From Thamnocephalis sphaerospora (lineage: Eukaryota; Zoopagomycota; Zoopagomycetes; Zoopagales; Sigmoideomycetaceae), in the NCBI GenBank assembly GCA_003614735.1, contig KZ992450.1:1-57682 (forward strand): DNA of 57,682 bases, read 5' to 3'. This document shows positions 43,141 to 56,907 of the stretch, piece after piece. Position 1 is the stretch's first letter, and every line of letters begins with the position of its first letter. Below the pieces are notes generated by a model, which worked only from the letters and a program-made list of their open reading frames with translations, searched no databases and was not told the DNA's origin. The position numbers and the translations under genes were made by a program.

Positions 43141-45252
43141 CAGCTCGGCATCTAGCCATATCGGTCAAGTCACTGTGTACTACACGCCATTGCTTCCGAC
43201 AGTGTGTAGCACTGCTCCCCTACTACACACCTTTGTGTCCTCTATGGCGCTTTCTGTTTCCTTTGTCCATTTCGCTCGCAATGTACATGTTTGCTGTTGC
43301 CTTGGTGAGCCTTGCTTGCTCGACGTGTGTCTGCGTGCGCAATGATACAGTGTTGCGACAGCTGCGAGTGCTGCCTAGAATCCCACCGTCCACCAACGGG
43401 GCTACGCACATTCTTGTGCTTGTGCACATGCTTGCGGGTGCATGTCGCACCTCGTCAACGCGTGGTGTGTGTTGATTTGTTTACATTGTGACGCGCGTTG
43501 TCAATCGAGCGCACGCTGATTGGTTGTATTAAATACACGTCACACGCCATCATTACACCAACGGTACAACCCATGTTACCGCCCCCATCACGCCAGATGC
43601 GGCCAGCAACACGTTCGACTGCCATCGGCCATTTTCAGCTGCTGTGCGGCGACCTGTCATTGTGATGGCATCAACGCCAGGTTGATGGGTGTCCACGCTG
43701 CATGATGAAGACGCGTACTTTTTGCCCACCATCCAACGAGCGGTCCTGTACAGGTCCGCGGTGTGTCGCCTGTGTTGCTATCACGTCCATACACGGACAC
43801 GACTAGGTGGGCGTGTACGTGGTCACCGCCATGCTATGCGCAATGTGGGCGGTAAATACCTGCTGGGCTGCGGTCCAGCGCAGCACTTGTGTTACCCGGC
43901 TCTTGCGCGCGCGCGTGTGCGCCTCGGGCCGCAGCGTCTGATTAATAGGCGTCCTGCAGAATCCGAGTCGAACGAAGACAGAGGGGACGACGCGGCATGA
44001 CAGATCAGCAAGCAGTCATTCTTTTTTACCCACGGCTACTTAAAGACGCCGACGCATCCTCTGCGACACAGACACGCGTGCCATGCTGTGATATAAGCAC
44101 ACACCGTCCTCCTCCTCCTTCTCTCTACCCGCATTGGTCCAGTTGGCGCCGACTTTGTACGTACCTTCATCCGTCCACCGGCCTGTTCCACGGTGCACCG
44201 TCGCTACTCTGTGCTGCAACGCCCAAGCAAGCCACACCTAGCTGCGCTCTTCACGTAAGTGGCCGGAATACGGCGTGTACATGCTCTGCCTCCTCTCTTC
44301 CCGCGTGGCCATTCCCATACGCACGGCTTTCTGTGTGCACCGACGTTTTTACTCAGTAGGCATAGCACGCCATGCCTCTGCTACTGTGCTGCCATTGCTG
44401 TTGTTGCGGCGTAACTGCCCAGTTCTCGCGCTTTCCCCGCCCATGGGCTTTTCTATTTCCGGCGAATTGCGGCGGCTGCTACCGTGCCAAAAGTGCTACC
44501 ACCGCGACGAGCGTATCGGATGCCACGTTGCAGCTCTCTTGGAGCACACCGTCGGGCCAGCCCACGCTGGCCGCACCCTGTCGCTTGTGCGCGCTCACCT
44601 TATCCTGTGTGTCTGTACGCTGGCCTGGCCGCATGGCTGCAACAAACTTGCCTGTACCTGTGGGTCTGGCGCGTATGCGTCCGGGAGCGGCATGCTTCCT
44701 AGTTTATCGTTCTCTGCGCTCTTTTGCTCGTGCGTTTGGCCGCTCCGCCGGCACTTCCTTCCCGTATATCCCTGCTCCTCTGCCGTTCCTCCACGCTTTC
44801 AACCTGCCGCCGTCATTGGCTTGGGATTCCGCCCTTTAGTTTGGTACATTCCGCCGTGCACTCTTCTTCCTCCTGGCACGACGCTTTCTTGACTTTGCGC
44901 CACAGCTGCAGCGCCGACGCGTTCACGGACGGTCTCCGGTAACGCAGCCGCGGCCGTCGACCTTTGCTCCCCCTCATCTCTATTCTTCTTGCCGTCAGTC
45001 TAATTCCGCTCCAGCAGGTGTCTCATCCCACGTACGGTCGCATGCGCGTCTCGCCTGTGCTAGGTCTGTGCGCTTTTTCTTGCTAGGTGCGTGGGCGTGG
45101 GTGACGCGAGCATACACTGTGCATTTGTGCTGACGATAGGCGGCCTGCGGTAGGTTGCAGCTGCTGCAGAGCTGGCAGCGCTTGGCTAGACACTGACAGG
45201 TGGTCGAGCATCGGCGTAGTCCCCAAGCTGATACGCTCACCGTGCTTGGCCC
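43141..45252. other. Long pyrimidine-rich region upstream of the homeodomain gene
   Basis: About 2.1 kb without a recognised gene. C/T-rich runs dominate the plus strand from ~44060 to 45010. GTAAGT-like donors (such as 44248) suggest leader introns. Frames at 44275-44892 are Cys/Leu/Pro-rich and compositional. A chance B-box-like match near 43968 has no tRNA fold. Confidence 0.45.
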
Positions 45253-47355
45253 ATGTCTGCCGGCCATGAGGACAGCGAGCGGTTGCGCACGCATCGCGCG
45301 ACAAAAGGCGTATCGATGTCTTCGTGGCCGGTTACGGTAGTGTCGCCAGTCGAGACAGTCCTAGGCAGCCATGCGGTGCATGATGCCGTCTTACAGAACG
45401 ACGACGCGCATGGATCGATCGAAGCAGCAACGGCATTGTCAGCAGCCGGCGTGAGTCAGGACACAGCCATAGCGTCACCGCAAGATGCACGTCAACTCGC
45501 AGAGCTGACATTTATGATGCTGTCACCTGGGCTCTCGTCGTGGATGACCAGCTTGGATGTACTGTCTATGACTGATGCAGCTCAGCTAAGCGTAGAGACA
45601 GCCACATCAGCGTCAGCAGCGCATGCACTAGCTACTCCCGTTCTAGCTGCTGAGCAGCCATGTTCTATCAGCCTGCCACTGGCTGATCAGGCAGCATTCA
45701 GCGGCGATGATGCCAGCCTGACCTCCAGCACGCCCGATACACCACACCAAATCACATCATCACTCTGCAGCACCATCCACACCGATGTACAGCTCTCTCC
45801 GACTATAACCCGGTCCGCACTAGCAGCAGCTACAGAGGCCACTTTGCCCGCCGCTGCCAGCCTAGCGCATGCCGATGACCTTCAGCTTATGCCGTCCGCA
45901 CCATCCACCCTGACGACTCGACCGCTGTCTGCATCGCTACCGCTGCAGCACCGTGTGGACGTCTACAAGCGACGAAGGCGCCTAGCGCCTGATGAGACAA
46001 GGCGATTGCTGGAAGTGTTCAATGCCGGGCAAACACGTCCAGATCAGGACCAGCGCGAGCATTTGGCAGCCGAGCTTGGTTTGTCGGCACGTTCCATCCA
46101 AGTATGGTTTCAGAATCGACGTGCCAAAGCCAAGCGAGAGCGTGAGATGCTGGAGCGCGAGGCACATGCGATTGCAGCTGAGGAGCTTCGGCGACGAGCC
46201 AAACCGCTTGATTGCCGCGGTAATGCTGTCACAGCTGCAGCTGATGCCCGTGTCATGGCAGACGCGAGCCAACCTGATAGCAATCTGGCTAGGCTACATA
46301 CCAAGCGCGCCCCGTCCCCAATGCCGTCTCATCCGCCACAGTCACTACCATCACAGTCATCTTCTCATGCTGGACTTCGCCCACTGCCTCGGCCAGATCT
46401 GTCGCGGTCATTTGTACGTTCCACCGCTGTGTCTGACAACACTGATCAAGACACGCCCACTGTCGAGTCACCGCGCACTTTTGCGTCGCCATTGCCGTTG
46501 CGACAGCCACTTTTGTTCAACAGTACTCTACACACCAACCACAGCCTGCGCACTTTGAGGCAACCAGGGCCGGATCCCAGGAAAAAGGATGCTAAAGGCA
46601 TAGCCGATGTCGAGGCATTGGATGCCATTACCACTTTGCATCTATTAAAAGACAGCATGTCAACGGCAGAGCCAAGATGCACGCATGCGTCCAAGGCGGC
46701 ATGCCGTGCTGTCAAGCGTTGCCTACAGGACGAGACAAGCATCAAGCAGGAAGGCTGCCAGGTGCCTGTACGTGAGACGAACGCGCAGGATCAGCGCCAC
46801 CAACGTATTCGGCGGGATGAGCCGTCTGCCGCGCCGGCCGTGGACATACAGCGCCGACGCTCCACGCGAAGCCGTCTCACTCGACGCTCCTTGTCGGTGG
46901 ACGTGCTTCCTCTGCGTGCAGAGCACAACCCTTTGGAGGACACACACACCCAATTGCCGCCACCTACACCAAGGGCCGCTCATCCCACCAGCTCGTTCGA
47001 CGCTGCCACCAAGTCGCTGCCCACACGGGATCGAGCACATCTTGGCTGGGCTGGTCACGCCATGTCCGTCACCGATCTCACCATGAGTACAGCATGCCCG
47101 CCGCATGTCTCTTGTCGCCATGATCCCACGCAGCCATCGGCCACCGTGGTGGGCCAGTCACCGCATGTGCTTTGTGCTGCCGACCTACTGCTTTCCGGCA
47201 TGTCGCCGCTTTTCTCGACGGCCAGCTGCGGATCTCTTTCCGAATACGATGGCGTAGCGCACGTGGATTTGTCGTCTACTATGCTGGACGCGTTGTTTGC
47301 CAGCTTTGAGGGCCATTCGCCTCACACGGTTGGCAAGACCAGAGGCAACAGCTAG
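45253..47355 (+). CDS. Homeodomain transcription factor
   Basis: A single exon of 700 aa. The homeodomain (~residues 235-297) reads from Y-K-R-R-R-R-L-A-P-D-E through helix 2 (QREHLAAELGLSARS) to the recognition helix IQVWFQNRRAKAKRERE, with the invariant W-F-x-N-R intact. It is a typical 60-residue type, not TALE and not the diverged HD1 of mating loci, and closest in style to Pho2/Hoy1-like fungal factors. Outside it, residues 1-230 are Ala/Ser/Thr-rich and acidic enough to be activating, and the C-terminal 350 are low-complexity. The target genes are unknown. The long gene-free region upstream (2.1 kb) suggests complex control. Confidence 0.9.
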   Translation: MSAGHEDSERLRTHRATKGVSMSSWPVTVVSPVETVLGSHAVHDAVLQNDDAHGSIEAATALSAAGVSQDTAIASPQDARQLAELTFMMLSPGLSSWMTSLDVLSMTDAAQLSVETATSASAAHALATPVLAAEQPCSISLPLADQAAFSGDDASLTSSTPDTPHQITSSLCSTIHTDVQLSPTITRSALAAATEATLPAAASLAHADDLQLMPSAPSTLTTRPLSASLPLQHRVDVYKRRRRLAPDETRRLLEVFNAGQTRPDQDQREHLAAELGLSARSIQVWFQNRRAKAKREREMLEREAHAIAAEELRRRAKPLDCRGNAVTAAADARVMADASQPDSNLARLHTKRAPSPMPSHPPQSLPSQSSSHAGLRPLPRPDLSRSFVRSTAVSDNTDQDTPTVESPRTFASPLPLRQPLLFNSTLHTNHSLRTLRQPGPDPRKKDAKGIADVEALDAITTLHLLKDSMSTAEPRCTHASKAACRAVKRCLQDETSIKQEGCQVPVRETNAQDQRHQRIRRDEPSAAPAVDIQRRRSTRSRLTRRSLSVDVLPLRAEHNPLEDTHTQLPPPTPRAAHPTSSFDAATKSLPTRDRAHLGWAGHAMSVTDLTMSTACPPHVSCRHDPTQPSATVVGQSPHVLCAADLLLSGMSPLFSTASCGSLSEYDGVAHVDLSSTMLDALFASFEGHSPHTVGKTRGNS

Positions 47356-47785
47356 TAGCGAATCTGGCCATGCCCAGTGTATCACAGCACCTTCTTGCTT
47401 ACATTCACCTTGCTCTTCCTGTATTGTTACCTGCAATTTCTTTACGCGCCCATGCCTTCTTGCATCGTCTACACTATCGCCACCTCCAGGCTACAACGCA
47501 TCTTGTGCACTTTTCCGCTGCCGTACACTTGTTCTTCTATTTGCGCTTTCCAAAAAAGCTGTAGACACGCGCGTTTACATAAACACACCCGTATGTGCAT
47601 ACACGCATGTGCATCTAGCTGGTCCCACATGCCCAGTGTCTGCGTCGCTGCATACACGAGCGCCTCTTCACAGCGTGCGCTGTTGTCAGCATGGGCCTAA
47701 ACGTCTGAAAAGGATAAACGGTACATGCTTCATGCGAGACAACAGATGCTTAACGGTTCGCCATCGACCGCGATGCTCGGCCGCT
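47356..47785. other. Convergent 3' region of homeodomain and BUD31 genes
   Basis: 430 bp. C/T-rich on the plus strand. No poly(A) signal of the AATAAA type and no gene were recognised. Confidence 0.45.
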
Positions 47786-48358
47786 CTAGTCGGTGCTGGA
47801 GCAGCCGCGACAGCCACAGTGTACGCACTCGACCACCTTGCCTTCCTCCAGATTCGAGCGTGGCACACGGCACACGCATGCAGTGCCAAAGTTGGTATCA
47901 CGCGACTGAATGCATCGCAGGCAGCAGAGTTTCTCGAAGCCAGGCTAGTACCAGCAGATTAGCATACACGGCAGTGCAGTGCAGCGCGCGTGCCCTCACC
48001 TTCTTCCACTTTGCAATTAGATTTGCGTCCGCATAGCCTTCCTTCAGCAGGTAGTTGTACAGCTCGCGCGAGATGGCGCGCCGCTTAAAAAACAGCTCGT
48101 AGACATAGCGCGATCGCTGGTGATGCAGCCGAAACACGGGCCAGATCGACTCGGCCTTGCGCTTTCCCTCGTGTGGTTCATTTTCGACTACGCATACAAC
48201 AGGGCATTGCTACGCGTGAGCTTTTGCGCCGCGACAGGCCGACGCTGCCTACGTCACCTACCGTCACGCATCTTCTTCTGAAACTCCTGCAGCGTCTCCT
48301 CAATGTCCTCAAAGCCCGCAGGCGGCTTGCGTGACCGCTGACGCCGGATCTTTGGCAT
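47786..48358 (-). CDS. BUD31: Pre-mRNA splicing factor Bud31 (G10)
   Basis: A core spliceosome component near the NTC. Exons 48358-48262, 48187-48000 and 47944-47786 give 147 aa. Sequence is highly diagnostic: [74 protein letters not shown] and the zinc-binding [20 protein letters not shown]...HCGCRGC. All zinc-ligand Cys positions are present. The start is only 216 bp from the RVB1 start on the other strand, so the two share a divergent promoter. Confidence 0.97.
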
Positions 48359-48574
48359 GGCTAAGTGATGAGTAGACGGTGATGGCGAACAGGGCAGAAC
48401 AGTGGACGAGATGAATAGTGTGAATCGCAAGGAGGCGTGTAGGATAAAATGGACAGGAAAACATTGTGCGTCAGCTTTCTTTTCTTTGTCACGTCTCGAT
48501 CTGCACGCATCGCCGCACTCGTCCTCTGCGTCGTTCTCTATCAAGCCTTGCCTTTGCCTCGACCCAGCTGCAGA
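48359..48574. promoter_or_regulatory. Shared divergent promoter of BUD31 and RVB1
   Basis: 216 bp separate the two start codons. No TATA box was found. The RVB1-proximal part is pyrimidine-rich (48475-48500), as in other leaders of this window. Confidence 0.55.
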
Positions 48575-50372
<1,798 letters not shown>

Positions 50373-50435
50373 GCGTGGCCGCGCACGCTACTGACACGCT
50401 ACGGACGAATGAAACGCGTTGGGTTTTGCTTACCC

Positions 50436-50460
50436 TGCCTGCCTGCCTGCCTGTCTGTCT
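50436..50460 (+). repeat. (TGCC)n/(TGTC)n microsatellite
   Basis: TGCC units followed by TGTC units, directly downstream of the RVB1 stop. Confidence 0.9.
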
Positions 50461-51722
50461 GTGTTGGGCCGGCGCGCAACATGTAAGGGAGCGCGTGTTG
50501 GTCGGCCGTTATGCACACCCGAGCCGCGCCGCTACAAAGGACCCGTGCTGCCTTTTAAAACCGTACCACCGCCAACGACATGGGCCCCATGCGGAGCGTC
50601 AGGGAAGACGCCTTCACATGAGGTTACATGCAAGCGCTGTAGCACGCCGATACTCTCGCAAGTGGTGGCGTGATGCCGTGCCAGCGACTGCCAGCGGCGG
50701 CGGACTGGCGAGAACGCGTAGCTGGCGTGGTGTAACGTGTGGTGTGTATTTACGGCGGTTCTGCCACGGCGTCCAGCCAAGGAGATGCTCGCCCTAGGCC
50801 TACATGTGCGCCTCCCTGTACAAGCCCGTGATGCCACAATGGCCTGCAAGCGGAAGAATGGATGTGACGCGACTCGCCAATCCTTGGCCACTCGCGCTCT
50901 GTGCAACGGCGCTTCGCTGCGGCCGAGTCAATGGCTAAAGTAGTAGCCAGTTATACGGGCGTACCGGCAGACATTTGGCGACAAAAGGCTAGCACGTGTG
51001 CTGTTGTAATATGGACTAAGGCGGCGAGACGACTGCCGCCCTATTTCGGTGCATGATATGTCGTCGCTGCCGCCGCTGCTGCCGCCGTCCCATGATGGCG
51101 CAACGGACCGACGGTGTGACCTTCCCACACGCCTATGCCTGACCGATAGACGCCCAAGAGCATGTCTGTGCAGCTGACGATGCGCTACTGGACATAAACG
51201 TCCGCTGGCCAAACTGGGAAGCAGACTTGAGCTGCGCGTGAATCTACGTGCGCCCGCCAGTCGCAGGCACTGCGCCACTGGCAAGATCAGCCAGAGCGCA
51301 CGGCAAACGGGTCGTCTGGTGGTGCGGTGGTATGCTGCACGCAGCCTGTTTCCTTTGCGCAAGGTGATGAAAGGCGCGAGGGTACTTTACCGAGAACCGT
51401 GCGCTCGCCTGCTTCCAGCCAGCGGCAAAAAGTCTAATGGATCCGTCCATGCCATCGGCAGCCGCGCGCGCTGGCACCGTGTTTGGTGCGTCAGTACATT
51501 CTTGGCCAAAACAGCGGCGCACAGCCCTCTGGGCGAGCGGCGCCGCCATCGCCGAGCATGCCTGTGACTCTTTTGCCTGCCGCGGCCTTATAGCCGCGCA
51601 CAGGGTCTTCGAGCTCGCCCGTGGCTACATCCCCAACGCGCCTTTGATGACCCCATGCTTACGCTTCGCTTTTAACTTGATATGCACGTCTCTTCTCGCC
51701 GTGGACGGTTTACGCTCCTTTG

Positions 51723-51742
51723 CACACACACACACACACACA
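51723..51742 (+). repeat. (CA)n microsatellite
   Basis: Ten CA units lie in the gene-free region. Confidence 0.95.
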
Positions 51743-54700
51743 CTGACGATCTATTGCTATTGCACTCTTTTTGGACGCTGCACCGTACGGAACGCACGTT
51801 GAGCGGTGCTGTTTCACTATTTCCTGCTGCGCCTATTCCACTATTCACCGGTCGTCGGCTACACAGTTGACGCACGCCCTTTCTGGCCGTACTGTGCCGA
51901 CGCGCTACGTATCGCCGCTATAGCTGGCGCCTATTCTTGTCTCACGCTGTTTGGCTGACCGTGCCCATCCGGTTGGCAACATTCGACTCCTCGGCTGTTT
52001 TCACGCACCACCTTCTTATCCGGCTACCACCGTAAGTGTCGAATATCCTGTTGCGTACTGTTTAGCATGGCAGATGTTCGCGAGCAGTGCTCCTCGAGGG
52101 TCTTTCCAGTACATTTGCCCCGCGTTAGGGGGAATTCAAGGCATCAGCCCCTGTGTCAGTTATGTTCGCGCTACAAAGTGTAGCAAACCTGACGACATGT
52201 ATGATGCAATTAATGGCACTACGAATCGGAGCATCGGCCCCTTTCGCGCTTTGTCAAGCGTCCGTAGTTTGCCCCTGCTCAGATATCACGCGCACTTTCC
52301 CTCACACGTCGGCATGGCGTTTCTGCTTGCCAAACATCGATGCCGCCTTTTAGCCATCCGTCCCGGGCGGCGGTGTCTCAGCTGGCGACAGGCCATGGCG
52401 GTCTGCATTTATAGCTTGGCACACGCGACCATTGCGAGGTCTCTTACCCAGAGCCACTGCATGCGCATTCCAATCTTCGCCACATACAAACCTCACTGCA
52501 CCTGCGCGCCAACCGTGTCGATTGCCACTTGGCATCCGACCCATTACAGCACGCTTATCACCACAAAAGGCACTATCTTTTCCGCGCTTCATATTTCAGG
52601 TATGCACCGTTGGCCTGTCGATGCAGCAGCGCGACAAATGCCATGCCATCATTAGTTTTTGCACTGATTTGTTCATGCAAAAGGCCGGTTACCCTTGCTG
52701 CGCTCTGCCTACGCTATCCATTGCCTTCCTTACACATACACGTGTTTATCACGTTGTTCGCCATGTATATCCTTTGGGTTTGTCGTGCTTGCCAAACGCT
52801 CACGAAAGGACCGGTGCTTGTGCTGCCATCCGTTCTGCTTTGGGCGCTATTGCTCGCTCGGCCATGGACGCTGTGTGTGCCTTTTGATCTGGCGAAACGT
52901 ACGCATAGTATTGGGGGTTTATTAGATGTGTTACCATACGACTCCCCGCATCCGCGAATGCATTCGAGCCTGCGTGCGCACGGGCAGCCGTACCTCGCGT
53001 GCCCTGCAGGATAGCCTTCCATGTATCCGTCTTCAATGGCAAACGACCAACGGGGCTATTTGCACGACCAGACCTACTTTGTCGGCTATTCTTGCTGCAC
53101 CTGCATACCTATTTTGCAAAGCAAAACACTGCTGCGTACAAATTGGCTGGCTTGTCTAGATTGAGAGAGTCATGACGTCGCGTCAAGACAGCATGCGCTT
53201 TCCATAAGCGGCACATGGGTGTCCGTCCGTCTGACCATTGCCAAGGTTGCTCCACCATGCTTCGTGTGCGACCGCGACGCAACTGGCACGGCGTCTGCGC
53301 TGTCCATGCATCGTACTCTGCATGTATCGTTGCTTCATGGTCCTGATACTTGAAGCCGTGTATCGTACGATTGCCTGCAGCTGGACCCATCCGTGGTTAC
53401 CTGGTCTGTTCACCTCGTGCTCAGAGCTTGGTTACACCTGGTGTACCTCCCCTTGTTGCGCGGGTGCTCCGCTTATAGTTTTCCATGCAGGCCACCGCCA
53501 CCGCCACCGCCCTACGGCCTCGAAGCCCACGATATGGCGCACACTTGCCGTCCCGTTTTATTTGCCTGCTTGCCTTTTTTTATTCCAAACCTCAGGGTCC
53601 TTGCTTTGGTTTTTTATCGACTGCTATTGGCACATTGATCAGCTTTGACGGTATTTCTTCTACCTTGGATTAGGCGTTCTGGCGTGATATTGCTATTTTT
53701 GGTGCGTTTCTTTCCCAGCGCTGCTCGGTATCTTGCACTGTAGCAGCCCACTGCGTAGCAAAGACACCTTGGGTAGTAAGCGTGTCTGCTACACTGCTTT
53801 GGCCATGCGCCCACGATCTGTATCATCGATGCTGCCAAAAGGAGCGGGCGACGCTTAGTTGGTGGGTGTGGATCTGACACGGTCGCTGGCGTTTGTCGCA
53901 ACCTTTAGCCACTGGCCAAAGTGCCCGACGAATCTATCCGTTTCATCCTTCTTGTAGCCATTGCTTGATTAGGATTCGGCATTGATGCCTGTAACAGCTT
54001 CGTTGCCGACGTTCGATAGCTCGTACGACGTAACAGTGTCAGAAACGAGCTTCTGATGCTTTTGCACACATATTAGGCGATATGCCGCTTCTCCGTATGC
54101 CCGTAGTGTACATCGTGCTGGCGTCATGTCTAGACGGCGATGAGCCCCGCATTGTCGCTTGCGCTGCCTTAAAGCATGCCTGTGCCTGCTGCTGTTTGCG
54201 CTGCTGCTGCTGCCACCTACGCATCTACTCCACAGCACTTTTGCATCACATCGTAGCGTACCCTTCCCTGCTTCTATCTCCTCATTCGTTTTGCTAGAGC
54301 CCCCGTTGCCAATAGACACCATCGCATCGCATCGCATCCGCGTGCCCCTTGCCCTACTTGTTGACCGAGTAGACTTGACGCCACATCCTGCGCACTTGCT
54401 CATCTACGGTTGCCAACTCGCCCGTGTCTTTGCGTGAACCGCTGTTTTGTCGGTATCACGCCCTCGCCTTCATAGAGCCCATTCCAGCTTTCATCCGCAA
54501 CCGACTTCTCCGCATCTCCTTGCGCACATTGCTCATCACCTGCGACAGTAGCTCACCTCCACGTGCACTGCCATAGAGGAAGACACTGCATCTCGTGCTA
54601 TCCCACGCGTGCAAAGCCCGTGACTACATCCATTGGCAGATTGAACGGCCGTCGCCTACTTAAGCTCTGCTAGGAGCTGTGCATCCACGTTCATTCCAAC

Positions 54701-55066
54701 CTTCACTTGGTAAGTCTACCACCTCTACCTCCACTCGACAGCGCCATTGGCCCCACTCTGGCAAGCACGCTCCTCTCGTCCACCGGCACCGCCTTTCTCT
54801 CCATCGCATAGATCAACGCTAACTGCTTTTCATTAATTGCCATCCACGCACTCCATCGACACGCGTTTCGGTCTCTAGTCTGGATACTGCTGCGCAGACT
54901 CCATCGACAAACCTCACTTACGCTTTCATTTCTCTCCGCACGCACCACGCCACCGCGTGCATCTCTGGACATTTGCACCAGTCTTTTCGTCCAACGACAA
55001 CGCCGTCACAGCGACATCTACCGCTTCTACACCCCTTTGGATCCACCCACTCATCCATTCGCCAGC

Positions 55067-56461
55067 ATGCGCCAGATTGCAAAGGCCGTCGCTGTCTACC
55101 GGTGCGACTATCCCGGATGTGACCGCCGGTTTGCCGCCAGCGGCCATTTGGCCCGCCACCGTCGCGTGCACACGGGCGAGCGCCGTTTTGTCTGCCCTTA
55201 CGAGGGATGTGGCGGACGCTTCAGCCGCAAGGACAACATGATGCAGCACTACCGCACACACTTTGGCATCCGAGTCCGCCGTCCCAAAAAAGCCCATGGC
55301 AGCGAGGACGAGGACGCTTACGACCGCGAGATGGAGAAGCGGCGTAAGCAGATCGTCGACGCCATGGCTGTTGAGGCTACCGCGCGTATGAAGGCCAACG
55401 AGTGCATGGCCGATGCGCGGTACCACGAACGCTTCTACGCGCAAAAGTCTTTGGTGGCGCCTTCCGAAGTACGCTGTATTGCGGAGGGCGGCGCTGAAGC
55501 CGAGTCCTGGCATGCTGACTGGAGCAGCCGGCCGTTTTCCATGCTGCGCTTCCGCGATCTGATCACGCAGGACTCGTATGAGCTGCGCGATGGGCGCGTG
55601 CACAAGCGCGAGCAAGACCCCGACATGCTGATTACACGGTTCGCGTCCCACGTCGATGACCGCATGGAACACAACCGCAACAGCAGCATGTCGCCTGTGA
55701 TGCATCACCGCTCGTCGTATGCGCCGCACTCGACTGGTCTGGCGCTTCGCAGCGGACCCTCCATCACGCCCACACCTTCTCCGCACATGTCTACGCCGCA
55801 GCTGCATGGCGTGCACGGCGCTGCTGCACTCCGTCGTCCCACCTGGCAGGCCAGCGCATCGTCGTCCTCGTCGTCCTCGGGAGCATCGCCACGGCACGTT
55901 CACGCGCACGCGCCCACGCAGCGCTACGCGCCGTACCCGCCGACCATGCACACGCCGCCAATGCATCAGCGCCCGTCGCATGTGCGTTCGTACTCGAACG
56001 TGCAGCCGATGTCGCCGCACCATGCTACACACACGCGTTCAGCATCACTGCCGCAGGCCGACGTGTGCTATGAGCGTCCGCACGGTGCTCCGCTGACCCC
56101 GACTGCTCCGCGGTGCCCGGCCAGCCCAGGCGAGAACCTCACCTACCTGCACCGACTGCCGCTGCCGCTGCCGTCGCAGCTACACACCTTGTCCACGGAC
56201 GTACTACCGTCGCGTAGCAAGCAGCTGACTCTGCCGCTGCCACCTCTGAAGACCAGCAGTGTGCCCACCAATGCTGACACGCTGGCCAGCGCACGCTCGT
56301 CGCCCACCTCCACCGAGTCTTACAGCCTGCCGCCGCTGGCGACGGTGATGAACCATTGCAGCGACACCGTTACCCTGCCGCCGCTGCGCCGTGCGTCTCC
56401 GCAAATGCATAGCATGCCGCTCCAAGCCTCTGCGACGCTTCCGCCGCTTGGTCGGGCGTAG
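55067..56461 (+). CDS. Two-finger C2H2 transcription factor
   Basis: A single exon of 464 aa from the ATG at 55067. Two adjacent classical fingers lie near the N-terminus (residues ~12-70): [11 protein letters not shown]8-H-x3-H and [11 protein letters not shown]8-H-x3-H, joined by the linker HTGERRF. Finger 1 helix residues ASGHLARH and finger 2 RKDNMMQH resemble Nrg1/Msn2/Com2-type fungal fingers that bind short G-rich sites. A charged helical stretch follows ([20 protein letters not shown]), then ~280 disordered Ser/Pro/His-rich residues with a pure Ser run. The C-terminus repeats an L-P-P-L motif four times or more ([24 protein letters not shown]), which may be a cofactor docking site. 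Stress or morphology control is possible by analogy only. Confidence 0.88.
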   Translation: MRQIAKAVAVYRCDYPGCDRRFAASGHLARHRRVHTGERRFVCPYEGCGGRFSRKDNMMQHYRTHFGIRVRRPKKAHGSEDEDAYDREMEKRRKQIVDAMAVEATARMKANECMADARYHERFYAQKSLVAPSEVRCIAEGGAEAESWHADWSSRPFSMLRFRDLITQDSYELRDGRVHKREQDPDMLITRFASHVDDRMEHNRNSSMSPVMHHRSSYAPHSTGLALRSGPSITPTPSPHMSTPQLHGVHGAAALRRPTWQASASSSSSSSGASPRHVHAHAPTQRYAPYPPTMHTPPMHQRPSHVRSYSNVQPMSPHHATHTRSASLPQADVCYERPHGAPLTPTAPRCPASPGENLTYLHRLPLPLPSQLHTLSTDVLPSRSKQLTLPLPPLKTSSVPTNADTLASARSSPTSTESYSLPPLATVMNHCSDTVTLPPLRRASPQMHSMPLQASATLPPLGRA

Positions 56462-56907
56462 CTTTCTGTAGTTTGCAAACCGTCGTCCACAGTCTCTGTG
56501 CTGTACACCAACGCCATGTATTTATCAGAATGGCCGTCACGCTCTGCGCAGCCGATGCTGTGCCCACTTTTTGCCATGCTCTATCGCTCGTCGCTTCTTC
56601 TTGCAGCCGATAAAGACGTTGCATCGCCGAATATATAAAGCAATGATATCGCACCTTACTAAATTGCGCGGGTGTTTTGTTTGATGACGCCCTAAGCAAC
56701 GGAATCGGTTAAATTACGGCTGTTCGCGTCACCCCACTTGCTTCTTTTTCACGACAGCGCCTCATTCCATCGTCTGCACGCACTGTCCCTCCACGCTTGC
56801 TAGCGCCAACCTGCTCTAGTGCCAACCAGCCTGAAACTGACCGTCTACACCAGACGCTAGCCCGCTGTATTGTCCGACACTGCCACAGTCGTCATCGCAG
56901 CGCCATC
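56462..56907. other. Intergenic region with TATATAAA between C2H2 factor and GWT1
   Basis: 446 bp. TATATAAA at 56632-56639 lies 270 bp before the GWT1 start. It could be a TATA box with a long leader or a 3'-end efficiency element of the C2H2 gene. The leader-side part is C/T-rich. Confidence 0.45.

Larger units (their letters stand above)
50373..55066. other. 4.7-kb gene-free region before the C2H2 factor
   Basis: The largest gap in the window. 50373-51600 is mixed, with a (TGCC)n tract at 50436-50460. 51600-54900 is C/T-rich on the plus strand with long frames of Cys/His/Leu/Pro-rich composition (such as 51951-52655) that I take as artefacts of the missing stop codons. A (CA)n run lies at 51723-51742. 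GTAAGT donors at 52032 and 54709 could start leader introns. I could not identify a gene or RNA. Dispersed small exons between 50500 and 51600 cannot be excluded. Confidence 0.45.

Noticed and set aside
43960-43985. GAGTCGAAC resembles a tRNA B-box on the minus strand
   Set aside because: No T-stem pairing, no A-box at the right distance and no acceptor stem.
51951-53014. Long plus-strand frames in the gene-free region
   Set aside because: Cys/His/Leu/Pro-rich composition explained by C/T-rich DNA lacking stop codons; no domain, no repeat pattern, no start context.
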